Shown: piece by piece, positions 20,810 to 28,663 of the stretch
Position numbering within the stretch: the stretch's first letter is position 1
Layout: each line of letters opens with the position of its first letter
Source of the DNA: [Borrelia] turdi
Lineage (GTDB): Bacteria; Spirochaetota; Spirochaetia; Borreliales; Borreliaceae
Reading direction: 5' to 3'
Assembly (NCBI RefSeq): GCF_008828755.2
Contig: NZ_QBLM01000005.1
Span: 1 to 35,693, forward strand
DNA: 35,693 bases
The notes under the pieces: model-generated
Databases searched by the model: none
Told to the model about the DNA's origin: nothing
What the model saw: the letters and a program-made list of their open reading frames with translations, nothing else
Made by a program: the position numbers and the translations under genes

Positions 20810-21227
20810 TTATTCAGAATTATGAAAGCAGTAAAAATTTAAAAAATTCCTGTAAGAACTTATAATTTGTAATTTTTTAGTAAATAGTGAGAGGAATAAA
20901 ACCAATAATCCGAATATTTAATAAAAGATGAAACTAAAAGGAAATATCAAAAAAACAAAAAGACCCTATAATAGAATTAATCTGGATTAAGAGTGACTAA
21001 GCTGTATAAGAAAATTTTAAATCAAAGAAAAGATTTTTTACATATAATCATCTTATTGATTTATAGTTGAATATAAAAACACAGCACTAGAGAGATCATA
21101 AATTTAAGATATACAAAAATAATTTAAAGTTAATAAAACTAATAAGTCCTAAAATTTAGATTTTAAAATGAAAAAACCCCTTTTCCGGGCATCTTTTCGA
21201 CATTAAACTAGGCAAAATAAACTTAAG

Positions 21228-21245
21228 CCTATTAGAAGTAATAGG
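21228..21245 (-). terminator. Possible terminator hairpin of PF49 copy B
   Basis: CCTATTA (21228-21234) pairs with TAATAGG (21239-21245) around a GAAG loop, about 40 bases after the PF49 stop codon. In copy A the stem has lost its outer pair. Only a modest T tract follows, so this is weak. Confidence 0.4.
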
Positions 21246-21286
21246 TTACCATTAATTAAACATTAAAGTCAATAAAACTTGAAAAT

Positions 21287-21898
21287 TTATTTATTACTTT
21301 TCTTTTTAGAATTATCATATTTAATTATGATCTCTGATAAAATATCTTTTTTATTTTTAAAAATCTCCTTTAAAATAAAATATACTCTTCTGGTATCTTT
21401 TTTGCAAAAATTATATAATTCATTATCTTTTATTAAAATTCTAATTGGGGTATTTTCTTTATTATTTTTATTTATATTTTCTTGATTTATTTCTGATACC
21501 CCTTGTTTTTGTATGGTATGATATATACTATTAAACCCCACTTCCTTAATTTTATCAATAGAAATAATGCCTTCTAAAACCTTTTCATAAACTTTTAAAT
21601 ATGTATAAGCCTGCGTTTTTGCAATTATAAAAGATTTTATAAATTGCTCAAAGCTTTTAAAGCCATCGTATTTATAAAGCTCTTTTTGCTTAATTTTATA
21701 TAGAATTTTCATTCTTTGAATTTTATTATCAATATCATCTTTTAAATTAAGCTTTAATTGATCTTTTAGATCATTATAAATAATTAAATTTTCATCTTGA
21801 TTATTATTTAAGTTTTGACCTTTATCAATAAACTCTTCAAGCCTGTCATTTAAAATGATCTCTTTTTTATTTTGTTTTTTATTTTCTTTTTTCGCCAT
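21287..21898 (-). CDS. PF49 plasmid partition protein
   Basis: A 203-residue protein of the PF49 family (PF01672), found on most Borrelia plasmids beside the ParA gene and needed for stable inheritance or compatibility. The N-terminus is very Lys/Asn-rich (MAKKENKKQNKKEI). A helical segment around QRMKILYKIKQKELY and YDGFKSFEQFIKSF follows, then AYTYLKVYEKVLEG, the most conserved part of the family. The C-terminus is again basic. A perfect AGGAGGA ribosome binding site precedes the ATG. It is unusual in being divergent from PF57/62 and separated from it by about 530 bases. In the commoner Borrelia arrangement the four genes are co-oriented and PF49 follows PF32. It is the only intact PF49 seen here. 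Confidence 0.92.
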   Translation of the reverse strand: MAKKENKKQNKKEIILNDRLEEFIDKGQNLNNNQDENLIIYNDLKDQLKLNLKDDIDNKIQRMKILYKIKQKELYKYDGFKSFEQFIKSFIIAKTQAYTYLKVYEKVLEGIISIDKIKEVGFNSIYHTIQKQGVSEINQENINKNNKENTPIRILIKDNELYNFCKKDTRRVYFILKEIFKNKKDILSEIIIKYDNSKKKSNK

Positions 21899-22432
21899 TT
21901 TATCCTCCTATATTTATTTTTTATTTTAAAGTATAAATTTCTATATAGTTAATCATTAATTATCATCTAAAAAATAAATTCCGAATAATGATATAAAACA
22001 AAAAAAGACATGTAGAAAATCCTATAATACTAATCTGTGAATAAATATTGCCACAAATTTAAATTTGTATCAATATTTTTAATTTATTACCAATAATTAA
22101 AAATCGTTCGGTTCTGAACGATACAAAAAACTATTTTAAAATTAAAGATTACATAAAAAATAGATAAAGAAAATCTATTTTTAAAATTATTTTAATTTTT
22201 GATACTTTGAGTGCTATTTACAATTCTATTTTTAATCGGATCCATTAAAAAAGTTTATACTAGTTATTACATTGAATTTCGACATTTTTTTGTCAAAAAA
22301 ATAATCTGTTCCCTAACTTAAATATAGTTTTTAGCTTTAATTTTAACAGAGGTTGAAATTTATTATTTTATATATTATAATCTTTAACTGTTAATTAATA
22401 ATTAAATACACATTAAACTAGGAGATAAAAAA
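21899..22432. other. Putative replication origin between divergent PF49 and PF57/62
   Basis: A 534-base AT-rich spacer between divergent plasmid maintenance genes. In Borrelia plasmids the sequence upstream of PF57/62 usually contains the origin. It holds a hairpin, ATCGTTC/GAACGAT (22103-22122, 6-base loop), a GACA-T6-TGTC inverted repeat near 22281-22294, and the PF57/62 promoter. I found no clear iteron array. Confidence 0.5.
22353..22381 (+). promoter_or_regulatory. Promoter of the PF57/62-PF50-PF32 operon
   Basis: The -35 box TTGAAA (22353-22358) and perfect -10 box TATAAT (22376-22381) are 17 bases apart. The start codon is about 50 bases downstream, with AGGAG at 22420-22424. The same boxes exist in broken copy A, except that the -10 there reads TATAGT. 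Confidence 0.65.
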
Positions 22433-23350
22433 ATGAAAGCTGTTATATCTAGTTATAGCTACCAAATTAAATCTAATAAATTACTTTCAAAAGACTGTAA
22501 GCTTAAAAAAATAATTTCAGTTATTATTTACTTAAATAAAGAGTTTGAGAAAAAATATAATGTATCAATACACAAAATTCATTTTGATTCTGAAAAACTA
22601 AAAGGGCTTCGAGTTCACCATCAAGGAGACATACTTCGCGTGCTAAACTCAAATATATATAAAGAAAATAAAAAAGAAACTACAATTAATACTCTAAGAA
22701 TAGATTTAAGATTTTTAGTTAAACTAAAAGCATTAGAAAAAAAAATACTAACATTTTCAAATAACTTTGGAGAATTCAAAGGAAAACTTTGCATATATAA
22801 AGTGTCCCCCATTGCACATAAATTAATTGATACATATTTTAGTAGCACCAGAGCAAACTTAATTAAGAAGGTAAAAGAAGAAAAAAATACTCTAAAGGAA
22901 GAAAAAAGGTCTTTTAAACCTCAAAATATCACTGAAAATATCACTGTAAATAATAAACAATATATAAATATATATAATAAGAATTCTATAGAAAACTCTT
23001 TTTTTAAAAAAATTAAATCAACAATTTCTAACACTAAAGAACCAATCAAAACACTGAAAAATACTTTATTAAATTATAAAGATTTTAAGAATTATCTAAA
23101 ATATGATTATGAAATAAAAGATATTAAAGAATTTTTTTTATTTAAACTAAATCTCTACAAACACAAAATTCACTTTATGAGAAAAGCTGCACCCTATAAA
23201 ACCGATTTCTATGCTCTTGCGGGAGAATTTAAAGATACTTATACTACCAAATGGAAAATAAATAAAATAACTAGCTTTTCAGGACATGCTAGCATAATAG
23301 CTAACAATATTTTGGCTAACTTTTTAACAAAGGAATTAAGATTTGAGTAA
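22433..23350 (+). CDS. PF57/62 plasmid replication/maintenance protein
   Basis: A 305-residue member of the PF57/62 family (PF02414, Borrelia ORF-A), the presumed replication initiator of Borrelia linear and circular plasmids. Family features visible: the N-terminal SYSYQIKSNKLLSKD-like block, a LYKVSPIAHKLI-like block near residue 120, and the C-terminal TKWKINKITSFSGHASI block. The middle (about 145-200) is a low-complexity Lys/Glu/Asn linker. It has a good ribosome binding site and its own promoter, and it overlaps the next gene by 8 bases, so the three plus-strand genes should be one operon. It is the only intact initiator in the window and so probably drives replication of this plasmid. 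Confidence 0.92.
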   Translation: MKAVISSYSYQIKSNKLLSKDCKLKKIISVIIYLNKEFEKKYNVSIHKIHFDSEKLKGLRVHHQGDILRVLNSNIYKENKKETTINTLRIDLRFLVKLKALEKKILTFSNNFGEFKGKLCIYKVSPIAHKLIDTYFSSTRANLIKKVKEEKNTLKEEKRSFKPQNITENITVNNKQYINIYNKNSIENSFFKKIKSTISNTKEPIKTLKNTLLNYKDFKNYLKYDYEIKDIKEFFLFKLNLYKHKIHFMRKAAPYKTDFYALAGEFKDTYTTKWKINKITSFSGHASIIANNILANFLTKELRFE

Positions 23351-23882
23351 TTTGCTTGAAAAACTCATAAATAAAAAAAATAACATAGAAAAAAAAATCA
23401 TATTTAATAGAATTGAGGAAGTAAATAGTAGAAAAATATACTACACAAAAATATTTAAACATCTAATTGGTTTTAGAATTACAAATAGGGGAGAAAGACT
23501 AAGACTTACTTTTCAAAAATTTAATAACGCTAAAGATTTTCTTTTTTTTAATCTCTTTCCTTTGAAGGAAGATGACAAGTTCTTAGAAATAAGATATAGA
23601 CATGATAAACTCGATAAACCCTTTTTCCTTAAAAAGGAAAATAATAAAACCTATGTAATAAAAAAACTCTATTATATAGAATTTGCCTTTAAAAATGGCT
23701 CTATTAAAGCATATGTTCAATCTTTAAGAACGCTTCTAAGAAAAAATAAAGAAAATACCGAGTATTATCAATTTAATTTATCACACTTAAAAAAAATGGA
23801 AAAAAAAGTATATGAATTTTATAATAAAAAATTAAAAGATGGGGGAGTTATAAATAAATGGATCAAAAAAAACCAATTATAA
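23343..23882 (+). CDS. PF50 (DUF226) plasmid maintenance protein
   Basis: A 179-residue member of the PF50 family (DUF226, PF02890), always found between PF57/62 and PF32 in Borrelia replication loci. Its role in maintenance is not biochemically defined. Visible family blocks are YYTKIFKHLIGFRITNRG, LRLTFQKFNN and LKEDDKFLEIRY. Translation starts at a TTG (23343) that overlaps the PF57/62 stop, suggesting translational coupling. The 3' end overlaps the ParA start by 25 bases. It matches a further fragment at 24866-25066. Confidence 0.9.
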   Translation: MSNLLEKLINKKNNIEKKIIFNRIEEVNSRKIYYTKIFKHLIGFRITNRGERLRLTFQKFNNAKDFLFFNLFPLKEDDKFLEIRYRHDKLDKPFFLKKENNKTYVIKKLYYIEFAFKNGSIKAYVQSLRTLLRKNKENTEYYQFNLSHLKKMEKKVYEFYNKKLKDGGVINKWIKKNQL

Positions 23883-24607
23883 TTACACTGGCAAGTTTAA
23901 AGGGGGGGGTTGGGAAAAGCTCACTTTCTATAATTTTTTCTTATGTATTAAAAGAATTAGGCAAAAAAGTACTATTAATTGATTTAGATCCACAAAATTC
24001 TTTAACTTCTTATTTTAATCAATATATTTCCAATATTAAAAAGCACAATGTTTATGAATTTTTAAAAGGAAATACCTATTTTGATAAATGTGAAAATAAA
24101 ATTAATGAATATATTTCTATAATTCCTTCTCATCCTGTTTTAGAAAAATTTAACACAGACGATATAGATTATAAAGAAATTATTTTAGAATTTAGATTAA
24201 ATAAAAGTTCTAAAAGTTTTGATTTTGATTATATTATAATAGATACTTCTCCTAGTAGAAATTTCCTTTTAAAGAATGCTTTAAATGTTACAGACCATAT
24301 TATAATTCCAGTTCAAGTAGAAAGATGGTCAATAGAAAGCTTTTCTATTTTGACGGAAACTATCAATAATATTCAAAATATTAAAAATAAAAAATATAAT
24401 ATTTCTATTATAGAAAACCAATTTATTAAAAATAGGAACACCTTAAAGGAGGTGGAGGATGTACTATATAAAAAGTATGGTAAATATATAAAAGGAAAAA
24501 TTCACTTTTCAAATAGTATAAAAGTTTTTATAAACGACCTTTTAGAGCCTTCTTTGAAAGAAATTTATTATAGGGAAGCTGAAAATGCTTTAAAAGATAT
24601 ATTGTAA
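23858..24607 (+). CDS. parA: PF32 ParA-type partition ATPase
   Basis: A 249-residue ParA/Soj-family ATPase, the PF32 gene that governs partition and incompatibility of Borrelia plasmids. The deviant Walker A motif KGGVGKSS spans residues 15-22, with the signature Lys15 and the P-loop Lys20. The switch I region IDLDPQ is at 41-46, and Walker B IIIDTSPS is at 126-133. The family-typical PVQVERWSIES segment is near 150. It binds ATP and non-specific DNA and moves plasmid copies apart with a partner, probably PF49 or PF50 in Borrelia. It overlaps PF50 by 25 bases. The P-loop is encoded across a run of eight G, odd in such AT-rich DNA and a slippage risk. Confidence 0.95.
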   Translation: MDQKKPIIITLASLKGGVGKSSLSIIFSYVLKELGKKVLLIDLDPQNSLTSYFNQYISNIKKHNVYEFLKGNTYFDKCENKINEYISIIPSHPVLEKFNTDDIDYKEIILEFRLNKSSKSFDFDYIIIDTSPSRNFLLKNALNVTDHIIIPVQVERWSIESFSILTETINNIQNIKNKKYNISIIENQFIKNRNTLKEVEDVLYKKYGKYIKGKIHFSNSIKVFINDLLEPSLKEIYYREAENALKDIL

Positions 24608-24652
24608 ACCACTATTTTTATAGTCTTTGATATAGCAATAGTGGGCTATATT

Positions 24653-24851
24653 ATGAATATAACAAAAATTAATGGAATATTAGATGAGTATATCCCGTCA
24701 GGATTTATTGATGCGCATATGCATATAGAAAGTCCTTTTCTTATTCCATTAAACTTTGCTCATTTGGTAGTTCAAAGGGTATTATGACAATAATTAGCGA
24801 TTCTCATGAAATATTAAATGTTAATGGTATTAATGATATTAATTTTATTTA
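24653..24851 (+). pseudogene. Adenine deaminase remnant, copy B
   Basis: Starts with ATG and runs in frame through GFIDAHMHIESPFLIPLNFA, the HxH metal site and the first helix of adenine deaminase. It shifts by one base near 24779 and continues GIMTIISDSHEILNVNGI until a stop at about 24851. Only about 65 of the expected more than 500 codons remain. The fragment is less mutated than copy A but shorter. Sequence homology between the two blocks ends here. Confidence 0.8.
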
Positions 24852-24865
24852 GAAAAGAGGGGGTT

Positions 24866-25066
24866 TTAAATGCGATCCCATCCATATTTTATTCCTAAAA
24901 ATTTATCATTTTCTTTTAATGTAAAAAGATTAAAGAAGTAATAGTCTTTATTATTATTATTATTGTTAAATTTTTGAAAGACAAGTCTTGATTTTTGTTC
25001 TTTATTGGTAATTCTAAAATTAATTAAATGTTTAGATTTAATTAAATGGTAAACAAAAGTCTTGTA
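24866..25066 (-). pseudogene. PF50 (DUF226) fragment from a third replication locus
   Basis: The minus strand encodes an open run matching the PF50 family: HLIKSKHLINFRITNKEQ, RLVFQKFNNNNNNKDYYFFN and LKENDKFLGIKY. These align with HLIGFRITNRG, LRLTFQKFNN and LKEDDKFLEIRY of the intact PF50. It is clearly a different subtype and not a third copy of the same block. It carries a (TAT)n-like Asn repeat. Start and end of the gene are missing. Confidence 0.75.
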
Positions 25067-25605
25067 AAATCAAATCAATGGCCAATAGTTAAAAACCCTG
25101 TTTGTATATAATATATTATATACAAACTAACTGAAATGTAATATGCTGCAATATTATCAATCTTGTTATTAATATGTAATGTTAATTTATTCTGTTTTCA
25201 AAATAAATTAACTACTTTTCGCTGGGAATTCCCTAAGGGGGATATAATTGAAAAAAACTAAAAATAGGTATAATTTACTATAATTATATAAATCCTATCT
25301 TTTATTATGAAAACTATAAATACATTGCCTCTATCGAGATATTGATATCTTATAATAAATAGACTGAAATACAATTCAATCTCATATTTTTTTTATTATC
25401 CTAATAAATAAGGATTTTATTTTAAATGCTTATTTCAATTTAGCTTTTACTATTTACATTGCTAAATATTTAATTTTAGCGATACACTTACTATAAAATT
25501 CTTCATTGGAACCCAAATTGATTTGGCGCTAAAAACTAAAGATTTGGATTGTTCTTTTACTGCTTTGTTATCAAAAGATTGTGGTTTATTGTATAGATGT
25601 TATGG
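25067..25605. other. Spacer without a recognisable gene
   Basis: AT-rich with stops in all frames. An inverted repeat, TATATAATATATTATATA-like, lies near 25107-25125. One short plus-strand open run before 25620 encodes LALKTKDLDCSFTALLSKD; I cannot assign it. Confidence 0.4.
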
Positions 25606-25764
25606 ATGGACTTTTTAAAAGCTTTATTTTTTATCTTTTTTTGTTTAAATTTATTTACAATAGAATCTTTGCCAGGAATAGATTATGAATATTTTAACAA
25701 GGATAAATCAGATCTTGCATATTTTATGAAATTTTGGGTGAATTCGATTTTTAAACTATTTTAA
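25606..25764 (+). CDS. Possible small secreted or membrane protein, or gene fragment
   Basis: A 52-codon frame starts MDFLKALFFIFFCLNLF, a convincing signal peptide or membrane helix, and continues IESLPGIDYEYFNKD. There is no good ribosome binding site, and the frame ends soon after. It is more likely the 5' remnant of a larger exported protein than a complete gene. Family unknown. Confidence 0.3.
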   Translation: MDFLKALFFIFFCLNLFTIESLPGIDYEYFNKDKSDLAYFMKFWVNSIFKLF

Positions 25765-25814
25765 AAGATAGAAGCCGATTTATTGGGATTGTCAATTAAT
25801 AGGAATAATATTTA

Positions 25815-25916
25815 TAAAATCCATCTCTTTAACTTTTTTTATAGAAATAGTCCCCTCCAAAACTTTTTCATAAATTTTCAAATACATATAAGCCTGGCTT
25901 CTAGCAATTATGATGG
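25815..25916 (-). pseudogene. PF49 fragment from another replication locus
   Basis: The minus strand encodes IIARSQAYMYLKIYEKVLEG followed by TISIKKVKEMDFI, aligning with the AKTQAYTYLKVYEKVLEG core of the intact PF49. It differs enough to be a separate subtype. Only about 33 codons survive. Together with the PF50 fragment at 24866 it marks a third, lost partition locus. Confidence 0.75.
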
Positions 25917-25928
25917 GCTTAGTAGCTA

Positions 25929-26797
25929 CATATAAATACAAATAATGTTACAACAGATGAGACTGCTCTAGCTCAAGTTGATGATCGTGAAAGTAGTTTT
26001 ACCATGTTTGCTGATGATTCTACTGCCAATAGTAGTGTAGAAAAAAAAGCAAGAAGAAAAGGATACTAAGTTAACGAAAGAAGACGAAAAAAGCTGGACC
26101 ATATCAATATAGTCTAGATAATATCTATAACAAATATACAGGATTTTATAATACTATTGATACCTATACTGCTTGTAGCAGTTGTAGTATTGGATGTTTT
26201 AGTAAAGCGTCTTCTGCAAGGCGTAGTCAAGCCCTTGATACATTAAAAAAATTAAATCTAGACCAAGAATATTCTAGTCTTAACAATATGCTAAAAGAAG
26301 CTGCTTTTGGTTATGATAAAAAAGATTTAGAGAATACAATAAAGGAATATGAGGAAGCCATAAATCAGGCCATTGAGGCTGAAAGTAAAATAGAGAAAGT
26401 AAAAGATTATAAAGAAGCTATAGATGCTGATGAAAAGAAAAAGAAAGAAAATATAGCTCATTTAAAAAATGTTAGGAATCTTCTTTCTGTTATTAAAAAG
26501 ACTATAGAAGCATAAGTATTAGTATAGCTTATGCTTCTATAGCAGATAGCTTATCTTTTATAGAATTTAAGAAAGCTATTAAAGATTTTAATATTGCTGC
26601 AAATCAATATGCTAATAGAAAGGGAGACCATGCTGTTGATGTTATTGTGGGCGCTATTGCTAGTATTCATAGTGAATATAAGGATGGATTTAAAAGAGTA
26701 AAGATTTTTGCTAAAAGGAAAAGTGGCATAGAAGTAGAACGTATGATTACCGCTATTGATAATCTATGCTTTGTTTATAAGAAAGTTAAGCCTTAAA
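25929..26797 (+). pseudogene. Broken helical surface-antigen-like gene
   Basis: A long plus-strand coding trace without signal peptide. Pieces in different frames are TDETALAQVDDRESSFTMFA, PYQYSLDNIYNKYTGFYNTI, then an open 75-codon run (26288-26515; LKEAAFGYDKKDLENTIKEY and a Lys/Glu-rich coiled coil), and after a break ADSLSFIEFKKAIKDFNIA to FVYKKVKP and a stop. Breaks lie near 26050-26095 and at the 26502-26542 hairpin. It looks like a Borrelia helical lipoprotein antigen, but I cannot assign the family. The start is lost. Confidence 0.55.
26502..26542. repeat. Perfect 15-bp inverted repeat at a frame break
   Basis: CTATAGAAGCATAAG (26502-26516) and its exact reverse complement (26528-26542) flank an 11-base loop. 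It sits where the helical antigen-like frame is interrupted by a stop. There is no adequate T tract for a terminator, and coding sequence resumes after it. Confidence 0.75.
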
Positions 26798-28008
26798 TAA
26801 CGAATAAGATAACAATAATGAAGTTTAAAAACAAGATTTTATTTCCCTTAATCTAATGGATTACTAATTTTTTATTGTGCGACCTTTGTTTAGTTGCTTG
26901 AAATGTTTTATTTGAATGGATTAAAGAAAGTAAGGGGAGTATTAATTCATAGTAAACCCAATAGATAGTGTTATTGTGCTCAAATATTATTTTAAAGAAT
27001 TTGATTCTAGAAATGCTAAAAGCTTATTATTCAAAATTATATGCAAATGTTTACTCTTAAAGCTTTAAAAGACTAGACTAGAGAAACAGCCTAAATCTTA
27101 CAAGATTTTTATTCACTCTATTACATAATGGCTATCATAGATATGATAAAGAATTCACATGTTTAAACAATATCGCTTAACATGAAAAATTTTAAAAAAG
27201 GTTTTGATGTGATTATATTTTCTCCTTTGAGATTGATAAAAATTTTTGCAAAATTAAAAAACTAAAATTTAAAAGAAAATAAAATAAGCAATAAAATTGA
27301 ACAATAATGGCATACAAAATTCTACAAAAACTCATAAAATAATAATCAAAATAAAAAATAGCAAATCATTTAATTAATACTCTAATTTATATATCTTCAT
27401 AATAGAAATATACTTTATTAATTCGTGGCAATAACGCGCGACTTTATTTTTTTATTATGTAATGCATAATTACAGGGGATTTTTTTATTAAAACTTTCTG
27501 AATTATTAGTAATTTTTGGTTTTTAGCTTTTACCTTAAAAAGGTACGGGGTATCGCTTTTTATAATGTAAGTTACAATATAATGTAATAATTTTAAAAAC
27601 AAAGCAAAACATATAAGTGTTTACTTGCAAAATTTAAACAATTTTTGTTCACTTAACAGTGATTATATTTCATACTAATGCAATTTTAAAATCTAGTAAT
27701 AGGTTTTGTTGATAGTTTTTAAATTTAAGTTCCTTAAAAAAGCCTATTTATTATTAGATTGTAAAAATTATTTTATTATATTTATAAATAATAAGATTTT
27801 TATTGGGGAAAATTAAGAGTCTCGATCGTAATAATACTTCCCAATAGAAAGGCTGTTGCGATTGGCATTGCTCTTAATGAAGAAAAAATACTGCTTAAGT
27901 ATTTAAGTAAATTTTGATAAAAATCAAAAGAAGTTAAAAAATAATGAGCTTCTTTTAAAAGACATGTAATGCAATAGAAGCTAAAAAAGAATAAATATTT
28001 TAAAAAAA
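26798..28008. other. Long decayed spacer
   Basis: No gene of any size. Short plus-strand traces include a VLKYYFKEFDSRNAKSLLFK-like piece at about 26970-27050 and an NRKAVAIGIALNEEKILLKYL-like piece at about 27842-27915. Neither is long enough to identify. The rest is AT-rich with stops in all frames. Confidence 0.4.
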
Positions 28009-28240
28009 GAAATAATTCAAAAAACTATTAAAGAGATAGCAAAAAAGTTACTAAATTTGATTTAGACAAGATTCTTAAAGAATTAATTCTTCTTACTTTA
28101 AGAATGCTTTTTATTGAGGATAATGGCATTTTTAAAAAAATATGAAATATAATTTACATATAACTTATATTTCATATTTATTACTATGATAAATTTAAAA
28201 GTTCTTTAGATTTTAATAATATTATTATTTTATAATAAAA
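28009..28240 (+). pseudogene. Restriction-modification gene fragment, plus strand
   Basis: Encodes KKEIIQKTIKEIAKK, then LILLTLRMLFIEDNGIFKK and, after stops, YYYDKFKSSLDFNNIIIL. These align with KEIIQKTLKEILYE, FILRIFFIAYIEDNDIFKK and FFYDENTKKKLGYKKIITI of the type IIG enzymes (residues about 230-336). It is more diverged than the two full copies and is in the opposite orientation. It is dead. A 36-base stretch inside it (28196-28231) is identical to 1970-2005 in the MFS remnant. Confidence 0.65.
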
Positions 28241-28448
28241 AATGCCCAAAGAGAATATATGAAACTATTTATATCAATGAAAATATGTTAATTGATATAA
28301 ATAAAAAGATTGATAAAAAATGTGCTCAATTTTAATTAATTTTATAAGTGTTATAAATACATTTGTTTTTTTATTAATACTTATTTTTTATATATTATTG
28401 GTTATTATGGCATTTAAATTTTAAAATAATTAAAGCTAATAATAAATA

Positions 28449-28477
28449 TTGTAATATATAATATAAGACACTATAAT
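28449..28477 (+). promoter_or_regulatory. Promoter of the plus-strand PFam54 lipoprotein gene
   Basis: The -35 box TTGTAA (28449-28454) and -10 box TATAAT (28472-28477) are 17 bases apart. The start codon lies about 180 bases downstream, so the transcript would have a long leader made mostly of the 13-bp repeats. The same layout precedes the minus-strand gene at 33567. Confidence 0.65.
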
Positions 28478-28495
28478 ATATAGTGTCTTATATTA
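28459..28495. promoter_or_regulatory. Palindrome over the -10 box, possible operator
   Basis: Arms of 17 bases (28459-28475 and 28479-28495) are exact complements with a 3-base centre. The left arm contains most of the -10 box, so a bound repressor would block RNA polymerase, or the DNA could extrude as a cruciform. No binding protein is identified. Confidence 0.6.
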
Positions 28496-28502
28496 GCATT
28501 GT

Positions 28503-28632
28503 ATTCTATTAAGTAATTCTATTAAGTAATTCTATTAAGTAATTCTATTAAGTAATTCTATTAAGTAATTCTATTAAGTAATTCCATTAAGTAATTCCAT
28601 TAAGTAATTCCATTAAGTAATTCCATTAAGTA
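28503..28632 (+). repeat. 13-bp tandem repeat in the leader, 10 copies
   Basis: Ten head-to-tail copies of ATTCTATTAAGTA: six with ATTCT, then four with ATTCC. They fill the stretch between the promoter and the ribosome binding site (GGAG at about 28652) of the PFam54 gene. Block-wise sharing of the C/T variant suggests recent local expansion. The minus-strand relative has five copies. Confidence 0.9.
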
Positions 28633-28663
28633 AGTATTAGATTTTAAGCAGAGGAGAATATTT

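Noticed and set aside
4125-24850. Second block as a pure assembly duplication
   Set aside because: The copies differ by many substitutions, indels and separate stop codons, so both are real sequences; joining on one molecule still needs reads.
28196-28400. Second copy of the MFS transporter
   Set aside because: Only 36 bases match exactly and the order of motifs is wrong; the plus-strand frame fits the restriction-modification fragment better.
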